DNA of 10,647 nt, taken from assembly GCA_016844625.1 (NCBI GenBank), contig JAERMN010000061.1:1-10647 (forward strand). The letters run 5' to 3'. Below the pieces are notes generated by a model that was not told where the DNA came from, ran no database searches, and was given only the letters and a program-made list of their open reading frames with translations. Each line of letters begins with the position of its first letter. Within the stretch, counting starts at the first letter, position 1. Below are positions 1 to 6,752 of the stretch, piece by piece. This stretch comes from Deltaproteobacteria bacterium. GTDB lineage: Bacteria > Desulfobacterota > Binatia > UBA9968. Both the position numbers and the translations under genes were made by a program.

Positions 1-1
1 A

Positions 2-760
2 CAGGACACCGGCGATGGTCTCAGCATGGCGCTCGCCGTCGGCGCCAAGGCGGTCAATCTCAAATACTTCTACGGCCATCTGATCGCGCGCAAAGCGCTA
101 AGCGACGACCGCTTTTGGCCCTATCCGCGCCTTGACTCATTTGTCGACGAGGGAATTCTTATTGACTCGAACGGCAATCGCTTCGTCGACGAAGGCCGCG
201 GCGACGTGGCGGTCGCCAACGTTCTCGCCCGCGCTGACGACCCAACCGGCGCGACGTTGATCTTCGATCACGAATCTTGGGCCGCGGCGAAGGACAGTCC
301 GTCTTCCACGTCGCTAAAAATTCCCTCGCCCAACCCATGGATACTCGACAACGGCGGCGAAATTTTCTACCGCGATACTGCCGAAGCGCTCGCCGAAGCA
401 CTTGGCATGAACGCCGCCAACCTGAGGCGAACCGTCGAAGAATACAATGACGCGGTAGATTTCGGGAACGCGGAATCGTTGCCCGTGAGCCGAACCGGAA
501 AACCGAAAATCCTGCGTGCGCCACTTTACGGCCTGCGAGTCGTCCCCGGCATCACCTTCACCATGGGCGGGATAGCGATCAATGGCCGCGCTGAAGTGCT
601 AAATGAAAACGATCAAACAATCGCCGGCCTCTACGCCGCCGGCGACGCCATCGGCGGTCTGATGGGCGGCCACCGTGGCGGCTACACCGGCGGCCTCATA
701 CAAGCAGTGGTAACGGGAATCTTGGCTGGTGAGAATGCGGCGAACATCGCAGAGATTTAG
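2..760 (+). CDS. FAD-dependent oxidoreductase, fumarate reductase/succinate dehydrogenase flavoprotein-like (5' partial)
   Basis: The reading frame is open from the left edge, so the true start and the N-terminal Rossmann FAD motif lie outside the window; 252 codons remain. The visible part starts at TGDGLSMALAVGA, a turn typical of the FAD_binding_2 family. A capping-domain segment follows (about residues 118-150, with the LRRTVEEYNDAV pattern). The C-terminal FAD-binding half is last: PGITFTMGGIAING, then GLYAAGDAIGG, then GGHRGGYTGG. The arginine of GHRGG sits where fumarate reductases carry the catalytic arginine of their NRLGGN motif. The family reduces or dehydrogenates C-C bonds next to carboxylates or ketones using FAD. 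The substrate cannot be read from this part, so fumarate, urocanate, tricarballylate or ketosteroid-type activity all remain possible. The C-terminus looks natural, and its TAG stop lies inside the left arm of an inverted repeat. Confidence 0.85.
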   Translation, partial: QDTGDGLSMALAVGAKAVNLKYFYGHLIARKALSDDRFWPYPRLDSFVDEGILIDSNGNRFVDEGRGDVAVANVLARADDPTGATLIFDHESWAAAKDSPSSTSLKIPSPNPWILDNGGEIFYRDTAEALAEALGMNAANLRRTVEEYNDAVDFGNAESLPVSRTGKPKILRAPLYGLRVVPGITFTMGGIAINGRAEVLNENDQTIAGLYAAGDAIGGLMGGHRGGYTGGLIQAVVTGILAGENAANIAEI

Positions 761-936
761 CCGCAAAGAACGCAAAGTGCGCAAAAAAAGATTCCATGCG
801 ATCGGCATGTCTCGCGCAAAGCATGTCCTGAGCCCGTTCGACTAAGCTCAGGGTAAACTCCGTCGAAGGGACGTCAAGAATGTTAGGTTCCGAGTTCGTT
901 TTATTACTTTGCGCTCTTTGCGTTCTTTGCGGCTAA
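757..936. repeat. Inverted repeat pair (29-bp arms) flanking a 122-bp core
   Basis: The left arm (757-785) and the reverse complement of the right arm (908-936) match at 28 of 29 positions; both carry TTAGCCGCAAAGAACGCAAA. The arms face inward between the convergent flavoprotein and lipoprotein genes, so the transcript of either gene could fold into a long stem and end there. The core contains a smaller palindrome at 827-852. No obvious target-site duplication is visible outside the arms. It could be a MITE-like element, a bidirectional terminator, or two independent insertions of a dispersed repeat in opposite orientation. Confidence 0.8.
827..852. repeat. Palindromic repeat, TTCGAC..AGCTCAGG type (copy 1)
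   Basis: CCTGAGC (827-833) pairs with GCTCAGG (846-852) around a 12-nt loop. The core TTCGACTAAGCTCAGGG recurs, with small changes, as TTCGACGAGCTCAGGG at 8963-8978. From memory, this short palindrome family is scattered through the intergenic DNA of many environmental bacteria and gives spurious peptides such as PELVEG in translations. Its function is unknown. Confidence 0.65.
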
Positions 937-954
937 TCCTTCCTTTCCTGATCA

Positions 955-1575
955 TTAGAAGCTCACCGCCTTTAGATCAGCGACCAGCGCAGCGACGATC
1001 TCGTTCAGCGCATCGTTCCAGCCTTTGACTAACGCCTCGGGCGTCCGTTCGTTCAGCGGCACCGATTTCACGTAGCGCTTTTGCATGACGATGCCGGGAT
1101 TGGCGGCATCTTCGTTGTGCAGAAAAAATTCGATTTCTAAAACCGCCGCTGGCGCATTAAGATTACGGAAGTCGCCGTAAAGTGCGTTGACGGACCCTTC
1201 CAAAACATAATTCGCTTGCAGCTGGTTCGAGGGTCCGACGACATATTTGAAAACTCGCGACGCCGCGAGCCCTCTGCGTACTTCCTCGCCAATTATCGAG
1301 TCCGTCGCCGTAAGAAACTGATTATAAAAATCCGTTTCGTATCCCGCTTCCGAGATTCGATAAACAAAACTTCTGTCGGCGTATCGTGGCGAGACCCGCA
1401 GATTCGAAACCAGCAGGATTCTATCGCCGGCGGGGTTCACCGGAGTGGCACTCTGTGAAACTTCGAGGACAAAGTAGCGTTTCTCCGGATAGCTCCGTTC
1501 CAAGGTAACGCATCCGTAGCATGAGATAAACAACAGCAGGATAGCGCGGACGATTCGACTGTGAGCTCGCTTCAT
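955..1575 (-). CDS. ABC-type transport auxiliary lipoprotein, PqiC-like (DUF330/ABC_trans_aux)
   Basis: 206-residue protein, last gene of the MCE operon. The N-terminus is a lipoprotein-type signal: basic MKRAHSRIVR, a hydrophobic stretch AILLLFIS, then candidate lipid-acceptor cysteines at 19 and 22. Neither cysteine sits in a textbook lipobox; C22 after Tyr-Gly is slightly more plausible. The mature part begins with YPEKRYFVLE, matching the R-Y-[YF]-x-L-[DE] start of PqiC-type lipoproteins. In the known PqiABC and related MCE systems, this lipoprotein is anchored in the outer membrane and contacts the tip of the MCE protein. Its ATG overlaps the TGA of the upstream MCE gene in an ATGA arrangement (1572-1575), which suggests translational coupling. 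The TAA stop is followed by the inverted repeat at 757-936. Confidence 0.82.
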   Translation of the reverse strand: MKRAHSRIVRAILLLFISCYGCVTLERSYPEKRYFVLEVSQSATPVNPAGDRILLVSNLRVSPRYADRSFVYRISEAGYETDFYNQFLTATDSIIGEEVRRGLAASRVFKYVVGPSNQLQANYVLEGSVNALYGDFRNLNAPAAVLEIEFFLHNEDAANPGIVMQKRYVKSVPLNERTPEALVKGWNDALNEIVAALVADLKAVSF

Positions 1576-2630
1576 CGTTGGATCGCCTTCGAAGGTGGCG
1601 GCGGCGCACCGAAGAGAACCTGCGATGGATACTTCTTTGAGTTCTCGGTGATCTCTTTCATGTTATCCGAGATCGCTCGCAGGTTGTCCATGGTCCTTTC
1701 GATGTCCCGCTGTTGGTTAGCGATCAAGCGATTCATGCGCTGGATCGTTTGGCGTAGCTGCGCGCTGGTCTCCGGCAAATCGCTCGACATCGCATCGAGC
1801 CGTTTGATTAATCGTGTCATACTCTCCGAAGCCTGCGGCAAGTCGGCCAAAAGTTGCTGCAGCGGCTTCTCTGCGCTGCCGACAATCTCGCGCGCGCTCT
1901 TCGCCGCCGCCGCTGCATCGCTAACCGCCGTGCGAATCTCCTGGCCGCCGACCAGTTCCTTCAACTGCCGATTGGTTTCGCGCACTTCGGTCAAAAAGGA
2001 GTTCGTCTGCGCGCCCAGCTTCTCGAAGTTTGCCCCCTCGGCGACTTTCGTGATCGTGCTCAACGATTTTTCCATGCCGTCGACCAATCGGCCAACGTCG
2101 ACGTTTTCGAAGCTGCGAAGAATTTTTTCCACCGACTCGCCGAGCTGGGTGATGCGGCTGCGCGTCGACGGGACATAGGGATGGCTCGGCTGCCAGTCGA
2201 TTTCCAGTGGTGGATTGCGCTGCGGGTCAGCGTAATCCGCTTCGAGATAAGCGACGCCGGTGAGCCCCTGGGCGGCCAAGCGCAATCGCAAGCCGCGTTC
2301 GATTTCCAGCTTGAATCCCGACTGGGTTAGCTCCGTCCAGTTGCCTTGGAACATGCTTGGCGCGATGCCGGCGCGCACCAGCACGTAGCGTTTGCGCGTC
2401 GAATACTCAGCGCTGGTGAGCGAGATCTGTTCGACTTTGCCGATCGGCACGCCGCGAAATTTGACCGCCGAACCGACGTCGAGGCCTTGCACCGACTCGT
2501 CGATATAGGTTTCGACCATGGTGTTCTTTTGAAACACCGTGCCGAGGCCGAGCAGAATCACGCCGATGATGGCGATCACCGAGGCCGCGATGACGAACAC
2601 GCCGACTTTAAAGTAGCTAAGTTTTTTCAT
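1572..2630 (-). CDS. mlaD: MlaD-family MCE protein with long C-terminal helical extension
   Basis: 352 residues from the ATG at 2630; a TTG two codons upstream (2636) is also possible. The layout is an N-terminal transmembrane helix (about 8-30), one MCE domain (about 38-118, with GLDVGSAVKFRGVPIGKV), then about 200 residues of mostly helical, heptad-like sequence rich in Ala, Glu, Leu and Arg. The tail has YPSQVLFGAPPPP, the end motif common in long MCE proteins. E. coli MlaD is only about 180 residues, so this version should form a hexameric ring plus a coiled-coil needle reaching across the periplasm, closer in design to PqiB. MCE proteins bind phospholipid and form the hydrophobic conduit for a MlaFE-type ABC transporter. 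The gene starts 30 nt after the ATPase stop and overlaps the lipoprotein gene by 4 nt. No strong Shine-Dalgarno is visible. Confidence 0.9.
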   Translation of the reverse strand: MKKLSYFKVGVFVIAASVIAIIGVILLGLGTVFQKNTMVETYIDESVQGLDVGSAVKFRGVPIGKVEQISLTSAEYSTRKRYVLVRAGIAPSMFQGNWTELTQSGFKLEIERGLRLRLAAQGLTGVAYLEADYADPQRNPPLEIDWQPSHPYVPSTRSRITQLGESVEKILRSFENVDVGRLVDGMEKSLSTITKVAEGANFEKLGAQTNSFLTEVRETNRQLKELVGGQEIRTAVSDAAAAAKSAREIVGSAEKPLQQLLADLPQASESMTRLIKRLDAMSSDLPETSAQLRQTIQRMNRLIANQQRDIERTMDNLRAISDNMKEITENSKKYPSQVLFGAPPPPSKAIQR

Positions 2631-2660
2631 CGGCAAATGAGCTGAACAACGGCACGCCGG

Positions 2661-3422
2661 CTAATTGTCTTGCGACGTTTGGCGCGAAAAAAACTGGCGC
2701 ACCCAGGGATTGTCACTGTGATCACGCAACTCTTGCGGCTTGCCGGTGGCGACGATGCCCTTGGCTTTTTTATCCAACATAATCACCTGATCCGCAATCG
2801 CGTAGATACTTGGCAGCTCGTGGGTGACGATGACGAAAGTCATTTTGAGCGTGCGCGACAAGCTGACGATCAACTCGTCGAGCTCCGCGGACGTAATCGG
2901 ATCCAGTCCCGCCGACGGCTCGTCGAGAAACAAAATCCGCGGGTCGAGCGCCATGGCGCGGGCGATCGCCGCGCGCTTTTGCATGCCGCCGCTCAGCTCC
3001 GACGGCATATGATTATCGAAGCCGGATAAGCCAACCTGTTTTAACTTCATCAAAGCGATCAAGCGAATCGCCTCCGGCGGTAGGTCGGTAAACTCCTCCA
3101 AGGGCAGCCGAAGGTTATCCAGCAACGTCATCGAACCGAACAGTGCGCCGCTCTGATACATCACGCCGAACTTGCGGAGGATTTCTTTTCTCTGCTGCTC
3201 GTCGGCGCTGACAATATCGGCGCCATCGATGAGAATCTTACCGCTGGCGGGCTTGTACAAGCCGATCATGTGTTTCAGCAACGTGCTCTTACCGCAGCCG
3301 GAGCCGCCCAGGATCGCGAACACTTCGCCGAGATGCACGTCGAAGTTGACGTCGCTAAGAATCACCTGACCGTCATAGGCCGCGGTGAAATCTTCAACTT
3401 GTATGATCGCCTCAGTGGCCAA
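2661..3422 (-). CDS. mlaF: MlaF-type ABC transporter ATP-binding protein
   Basis: 253-residue cytoplasmic ATPase that powers the MlaE permease. All nucleotide-binding motifs are present: Walker A GGSGCGKST (39-47), Q-loop Gln90 in MYQSGALF, signature LSGGM (143-147), Walker B ILFLDE (163-168) with D-loop SAGLDP, and H-loop His201. The YQSGALFGSMTLLDN segment is characteristic of the MlaF/Ttg2A group. The start must be the TTG at 3422: there is no in-frame ATG or GTG between it and the permease stop 12 nt upstream, and the next Met is Met52, beyond Walker A. No good Shine-Dalgarno is visible, so translation probably depends on coupling to the permease gene. The stop is TAG. Confidence 0.93.
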   Translation of the reverse strand: MATEAIIQVEDFTAAYDGQVILSDVNFDVHLGEVFAILGGSGCGKSTLLKHMIGLYKPASGKILIDGADIVSADEQQRKEILRKFGVMYQSGALFGSMTLLDNLRLPLEEFTDLPPEAIRLIALMKLKQVGLSGFDNHMPSELSGGMQKRAAIARAMALDPRILFLDEPSAGLDPITSAELDELIVSLSRTLKMTFVIVTHELPSIYAIADQVIMLDKKAKGIVATGKPQELRDHSDNPWVRQFFSRQTSQDN

Positions 3423-3434
3423 ATCAGTTCGCGC

Positions 3435-4574
3435 TCAAACCCAAAGATAGTAGTAAATGATAGAAAAGACCCCGTCGGTCAGCACGATTAAAATTATCCC
3501 GCTCACCACGGCGCTGGTGGTCGACTCACCGACGGCGCTCGCGCCGGTTTTGGTTTGTAGGCCACGCAAACAGCCGATCGCCGCGACCAGAATGCCGAAG
3601 AAAAAAGCTTTCACTAATCCGCCTACCGGCGAGCCGTAGGTAACCGCCGTCTGCAGCTGATGAAAAAAAGTAATCAATGGAAAGCCGAGCGACATCAGCA
3701 CCACCGAACCGCCCATCAGGCCGACCAGATCGGCGAACACCGTCAGCAGTGGCGTCATCACCAGCGCGGCGATGACCCGTGGCACAACGAGAAAGCGCAC
3801 CGGCTCCAACCCCATGGTTTTGAGCGCGTCTATCTCCTCGCGCACTTTCATCGTGCCTATTTCCGCAGCGAACGCCGAGCCCGAGCGGCCGGCCAAAACG
3901 ATCGCCGTCATCAGCGGCCCGAGCTCGCGCAGGACCGCGAGACCGATCAGATTGGCGACGAAAATTTGCGCGCCGAATTGCCCCAGCGGCACCGCCGCTT
4001 GAAAGGCCATGATCAGACCCATGAGAAAGCCGATCAGCATGACGATCGGCAACGCGTCGACGCCGAGCGCTTCGGCGATTTTGAAGGTATCGCCCCAGCG
4101 CACGCGGCGCGGATGACGCGCCGCCTGGACCATGGCCAAGAAGAGCTCGCCGACAAAACTAATGACCGCGCGAATGTCTTGGACAATATCAAACACGCCT
4201 TTGCCGACTTGCTCGGTAAAGTTGGTGTTCTCTTCGATGGGCGCCGTCGGCGATAGCGAATCGCCCGCGATCGCATCCTGGAGCAGTTCTTGGAATTTGG
4301 GGTGCAGTCCTTGGATCGTCAATTGTCCGCCGCGTGTGCTTTGATAATTGCGTAAGTGAACCAACAAGGCGATACCCGCGCCGTCGCAGTATTCGATCCC
4401 CGACGCATCGACGATCACCTGCGGAGCTTTTGCGCGCCCGAGGGCTGCCATCGCTTGACGCCACACGCCGCCGGTCGTCGTCGAGTCGAGCCGGCCGACG
4501 ATACTCAGACGGGTCGAACCGTCACCAGAAGTGTCGGCGCGAAGCACGGCGGAATTTTGCGCGGTTGAAGCCAT
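3435..4574 (-). CDS. mlaE: MlaE-family ABC permease with fused N-terminal STAS (MlaB-like) domain
   Basis: 379 residues. Positions about 15-105 form a STAS domain (GRLDSTTT near 27-34; GIEYCDGAGIALLVHL 59-74). A linker runs to about 130, and the rest is the MlaE permease with its conserved signature: RELGPLMTAIVLAGRSG (216-232) and EIGTMKVREEIDAL (238-251). In E. coli, MlaB (STAS) and MlaE are separate subunits of MlaFEDB; fusion is common in other proteobacteria and fixes the stoichiometry. At the STAS loop, Gly65 replaces the Ser/Thr usual in anti-sigma-antagonist-type STAS domains, so phospho-control there is unlikely. It is the first gene of the MCE operon proper. The ATG at 4574 has no clear Shine-Dalgarno, but a good promoter lies just upstream. 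Confidence 0.93.
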   Translation of the reverse strand: MASTAQNSAVLRADTSGDGSTRLSIVGRLDSTTTGGVWRQAMAALGRAKAPQVIVDASGIEYCDGAGIALLVHLRNYQSTRGGQLTIQGLHPKFQELLQDAIAGDSLSPTAPIEENTNFTEQVGKGVFDIVQDIRAVISFVGELFLAMVQAARHPRRVRWGDTFKIAEALGVDALPIVMLIGFLMGLIMAFQAAVPLGQFGAQIFVANLIGLAVLRELGPLMTAIVLAGRSGSAFAAEIGTMKVREEIDALKTMGLEPVRFLVVPRVIAALVMTPLLTVFADLVGLMGGSVVLMSLGFPLITFFHQLQTAVTYGSPVGGLVKAFFFGILVAAIGCLRGLQTKTGASAVGESTTSAVVSGIILIVLTDGVFSIIYYYLWV

Positions 4575-4603
4575 GTCGGGAGCGTTGCAGTCGGGCGAAT
4601 CTT

Positions 4604-4631
4604 ATTATGCGCCGTCTGAACCCATCGTCAA
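4604..4631 (-). promoter_or_regulatory. Predicted sigma70-type promoter of the mla operon
   Basis: Read on the minus strand: -35 TTGACG (4631-4626), 16-nt spacer, -10 CATAAT (4609-4604). Each box matches the consensus at five of six positions. Transcription would begin near 4597, about 23 nt before the permease ATG. The MFS stop codon TGA (4630-4628) is embedded in the -35 box, so the operon could be expressed independently of the MFS gene. Prediction by eye only. Confidence 0.5.
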
Positions 4632-5941
4632 CTCACAGCCACCGACTTTTTCCGCGGCGTTCGCACCAATAAACTCAACAACGCCGAGAGCAGAAGCGCC
4701 ATGACGAAGGTCAGAAACGACGACCGGTAGCTGCCGGTGAGATCATGCACGAAGCCGAAAAACGGCGCGCCGGCGGCGCCAAAAGCGTGGGTGACGAGAA
4801 TGCCGAGGCCGCGCACCATGCCGAGCGACACGCGGCCGAAATAGTTTGCCCAGATCAGTTCCTGCAACACCCAGCCGCCGCCCAGACCGATGCCGTAAAG
4901 AAAAAATCCGGCGTACAACGGCACCAACTGATTGATCGAAAGCACCAGTGTTAAACCGATCGCCTGAATCAAAAACATCAACATGCTGGAGCGGCGAATT
5001 TCCATCCGTTCGCTGATCACACCCCAAACTAATGTCGAGCCGAGCTGCGTCGAAGCGATAATGCTCAGCACGGTCGCGGCGACGATCGTCGAAAAGCCGA
5101 TGTCCGTGACGTAAGCAAAAACATGGAGGTTGAGCCCGGCGATGCCGACGTTGGCCATGCCGTAGATAAAACAAATAATCCAAAACGTCTGCGTGCGGAT
5201 CACTTCCTGCCAAGTCCAGACGACATCGTCGGCGGAAATCGTCTTGCTCGCTTTGGCGTCGAACTTTGGCTTTGCCGCGTCATGATCAATCGCCGATTCC
5301 TCGACGCCATCCGGTTTCAATCCCAGATCTTCCGGACTACGGCGCATGAAAATAAACGCCGGTATCAGAACGATGATCAGCGTAATCACGCCAAAGATCG
5401 CCCAGGTGAAACGCCAACCGACCGAGACAAACAGCGTCGCCGTGACCACCGGAATCAGAACCTTGGAAAAACCTTGACCCAAGCTCGCCATCGCGATCGC
5501 CCGGCCGCGCTTGTGCACAAACCAACGCGACACCGTAACGCTCACCACCATGTGGCACATGAACACGCCGCCGACGGTGACCAGTGTCCAGCGCAGAATG
5601 AGGAACTGCCAAAACGCGCCGACTTGACTCAGCACGACCAAACCAATACCGGCCGCCAGCGCGCCGCCGGCCATCAGCCAGCGGCCGCCGTAACGATCGA
5701 CCATTGGCCCAACCAGCGGCGCCAATGCCGCGCCGATTAAAATCTCGCCCGAGCGCAGCAGCGAAAACAATCCGCGCGAGACTCCCAAGTCTTCGGTCAA
5801 AGGCTTAAGAAACACGCTCAACGTGCTCGACATATGAAACGCACAAGCGACATGGGAAAGAAAACCGACCGCGACAATGTACCAGCCATAGAAAATTTTT
5901 GGCTTTCGATATGAAACCGATGATGGCGAGGGAGACTTCAA
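4628..5941 (-). CDS. MFS transporter, monocarboxylate-permease-like
   Basis: 437 residues with the usual 12-helix, two-half layout. It starts with KPKIFYGWYIVAVGF, the opening helix signature of monocarboxylate/oxalate-formate-like MFS permeases. A motif-A-like loop GPMVDRYGGR follows helix 2, and a charged central loop (about 200-245, starting MRRSPEDLGLKPDG) separates the halves. It is expected in the inner membrane, moving a small organic anion by proton symport or antiport; the substrate cannot be told. The start is taken as TTG at 5941: the frame upstream reaches a TGA without an ATG or GTG, and the first internal Met (37) would remove helix 1. It lies 53 nt upstream of the STAS-mlaE gene on the same strand, so some cotranscription is possible, and it is divergent from the VOC gene. 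Confidence 0.88.
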   Translation of the reverse strand: MKSPSPSSVSYRKPKIFYGWYIVAVGFLSHVACAFHMSSTLSVFLKPLTEDLGVSRGLFSLLRSGEILIGAALAPLVGPMVDRYGGRWLMAGGALAAGIGLVVLSQVGAFWQFLILRWTLVTVGGVFMCHMVVSVTVSRWFVHKRGRAIAMASLGQGFSKVLIPVVTATLFVSVGWRFTWAIFGVITLIIVLIPAFIFMRRSPEDLGLKPDGVEESAIDHDAAKPKFDAKASKTISADDVVWTWQEVIRTQTFWIICFIYGMANVGIAGLNLHVFAYVTDIGFSTIVAATVLSIIASTQLGSTLVWGVISERMEIRRSSMLMFLIQAIGLTLVLSINQLVPLYAGFFLYGIGLGGGWVLQELIWANYFGRVSLGMVRGLGILVTHAFGAAGAPFFGFVHDLTGSYRSSFLTFVMALLLSALLSLLVRTPRKKSVAVS

Positions 5942-6010
5942 TGCCGAGTCACCGCGGAGCGAGAGTTGTCAAACTAGCAAGGATCGCATCGGTTGTAAAA
6001 GCGACGCCGG

Positions 6011-6040
6011 TTGAACGAATGAGAACCGATGAGGTATAAA
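6011..6040 (+). promoter_or_regulatory. Possible promoter of the VOC gene
   Basis: TTGAAC (6011-6016) and TATAAA (6035-6040), 18 nt apart, resemble -35 and -10 boxes. Transcription would start near 6047, giving a leader of about 45 nt before the Shine-Dalgarno-backed ATG at 6092. The placement argues against the longer reading frame start at 6029, which falls inside the spacer. Prediction by eye; the -35 match is weak. Confidence 0.4.
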
Positions 6041-6077
6041 AAGCCATCTAACGAGCACGAACACGAGCCACGATCAC

Positions 6078-6084
6078 GGAGGAG
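6078..6084 (+). promoter_or_regulatory. Strong ribosome binding site fixing the VOC start
   Basis: GGAGGAG lies 7 nt upstream of the ATG at 6092. It is one of only two strong Shine-Dalgarno sequences seen in the window and shows that the upstream in-frame ATG at 6029 is not the start. Confidence 0.8.
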
Positions 6085-6091
6085 CAAATCC

Positions 6092-6442
6092 ATGGCCAAA
6101 ACAGGCTTATGCCACATCGCCCTCAAAGTGCGCGACCTCAAAAAGACCGAAGAGTTCTACGTCGGTGTCTTAGGACTCAAAGTCGCTTTCCGCCATCCGC
6201 CGAAAATGATCTTCCTTACCACTCCCGGCAGCGGTGATTTATTGAACTTTGTCAAAGATGCCCAACGAACTTCCGGCAAGCAAGGTTTGGAACATATCGG
6301 CTTTAAAGTCAGCTCCGCCGGTTTGAAACGGATGGAGAACAAATTCAAAGACAGCGGCATAAAGATCGAAGGCCGGCGCGGCAAAACTGCTCTTTACATA
6401 TCCGACCCTAACGGCTACCAAATCGAATACTACTGCGACTGA
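6092..6442 (+). CDS. VOC family protein (glyoxalase/bleomycin-resistance/dioxygenase fold)
   Basis: 116 residues from the ATG behind GGAGGAG. It shows the two beta-alpha-beta-beta-beta halves of a single VOC domain: CHIALKVRDLKKTEEFYVGVLGLKV at the N-terminus, LEHIGFKV in the middle, and the closing ISDPNGYQIEYY. Probable metal ligands are His8, His68 and Glu112. The position that holds the fourth ligand in GloA-type glyoxalase I is Asn52 (LLNFV) rather than Glu. The ligand set is therefore closer to a 2-His-1-carboxylate site, or the protein is a non-glyoxalase member. The actual substrate cannot be assigned. The frame remains open upstream to 6029, but that segment is low-complexity and overlaps the promoter. 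Confidence 0.85.
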   Translation: MAKTGLCHIALKVRDLKKTEEFYVGVLGLKVAFRHPPKMIFLTTPGSGDLLNFVKDAQRTSGKQGLEHIGFKVSSAGLKRMENKFKDSGIKIEGRRGKTALYISDPNGYQIEYYCD

Positions 6443-6487
6443 GCGCGCAGATAGGATGTCCCCGTTTCTGCCTATTCTTAATTTTTA

Positions 6488-6517
6488 CCCTCGCCCATTC
6501 CGATGGGAAGGGTGAGG
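6488..6517. repeat. Imperfect hairpin CCCTCGCCC / GGGTGAGGG
   Basis: CCCTCGCCC (6488-6496) pairs with GGGTGAGGG (6509-6517), nine base pairs including one G.U. It lies 45 nt after the VOC stop codon. No T-run follows on either strand, so it is not a classical intrinsic terminator, though it could stabilise the mRNA 3' end. Confidence 0.5.
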
Positions 6518-6673
6518 GCAAACACGGCGAGGGCAATAATTCACAGATCATCGCTTGCAGTTATCAACGGCGCACATTCGAACCACCAAGATTCCGAAAG
6601 CCGGCATCCAAGTTGCTAAGCCACGATGAAAACCACCGGCCGCTATTATTGACCGTAGAAATTGCCCCCCCCC

Positions 6674-6700
6674 TTGGCGCTCTTTGCGCCTTTGCGCGAG
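6674..6700 (-). repeat. Dispersed GCAAAG-type repeat (diverged copy)
   Basis: On the minus strand this reads CGCGCAAAGGCGCAAAGAGC and continues to CGCCAA. It resembles the arms of the inverted repeat at 757-785 and 908-936. It sits directly beside the C9 run in a convergent gap. Confidence 0.55.
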
Positions 6701-6752
6701 ATATATCTTTTTCGACTCCCATCTCTTCCTCTTCACGCGCCGGCAAATAATC

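Larger units (their letters stand above)
6443..6752. other. Gene-free convergent intergenic region with repeats
   Basis: 310 bp between the VOC gene (+) and the radical SAM gene (-). It holds an imperfect hairpin at 6488-6517, a run of nine C at 6665-6673 and a GCAAAG-type repeat at 6674-6700. Short minus-strand frames here (for example 6736-6548) run through the repeat and show no recognisable protein, so no gene is called. No T-tract terminator is evident. Confidence 0.6.

Noticed and set aside
1561..2178. Plus-strand frame of 205 codons antisense to mlaD
   Set aside because: No recognisable domain, and the minus strand gives a full MCE protein.
3660..4256. Long plus-strand frame of 198 codons antisense to STAS-mlaE
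   Set aside because: Its product is a His/Arg/Gln-rich shadow of the permease codons with no family resemblance; the opposite strand has an unmistakable MlaE permease.
5123..5740. Plus-strand frame of 205 codons antisense to the MFS gene
   Set aside because: Composition (His, Arg, Asp, Gln) is typical of a mirror frame of GC-rich membrane-protein codons; the MFS reading is clear.
6029..6091. Longer VOC protein starting at 6029
   Set aside because: The ATG at 6092 has a strong GGAGGAG at ideal distance, and 6029 falls inside a likely promoter.
6488..6517. Intrinsic terminator after the VOC gene
   Set aside because: The stem is good but no T-run follows on either strand.
6548..6746. Two overlapping minus-strand frames of about 60 codons in the 6443-6752 gap
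   Set aside because: They read through the GCAAAG repeat and the C9 run, have no ribosome site and resemble no protein I know.
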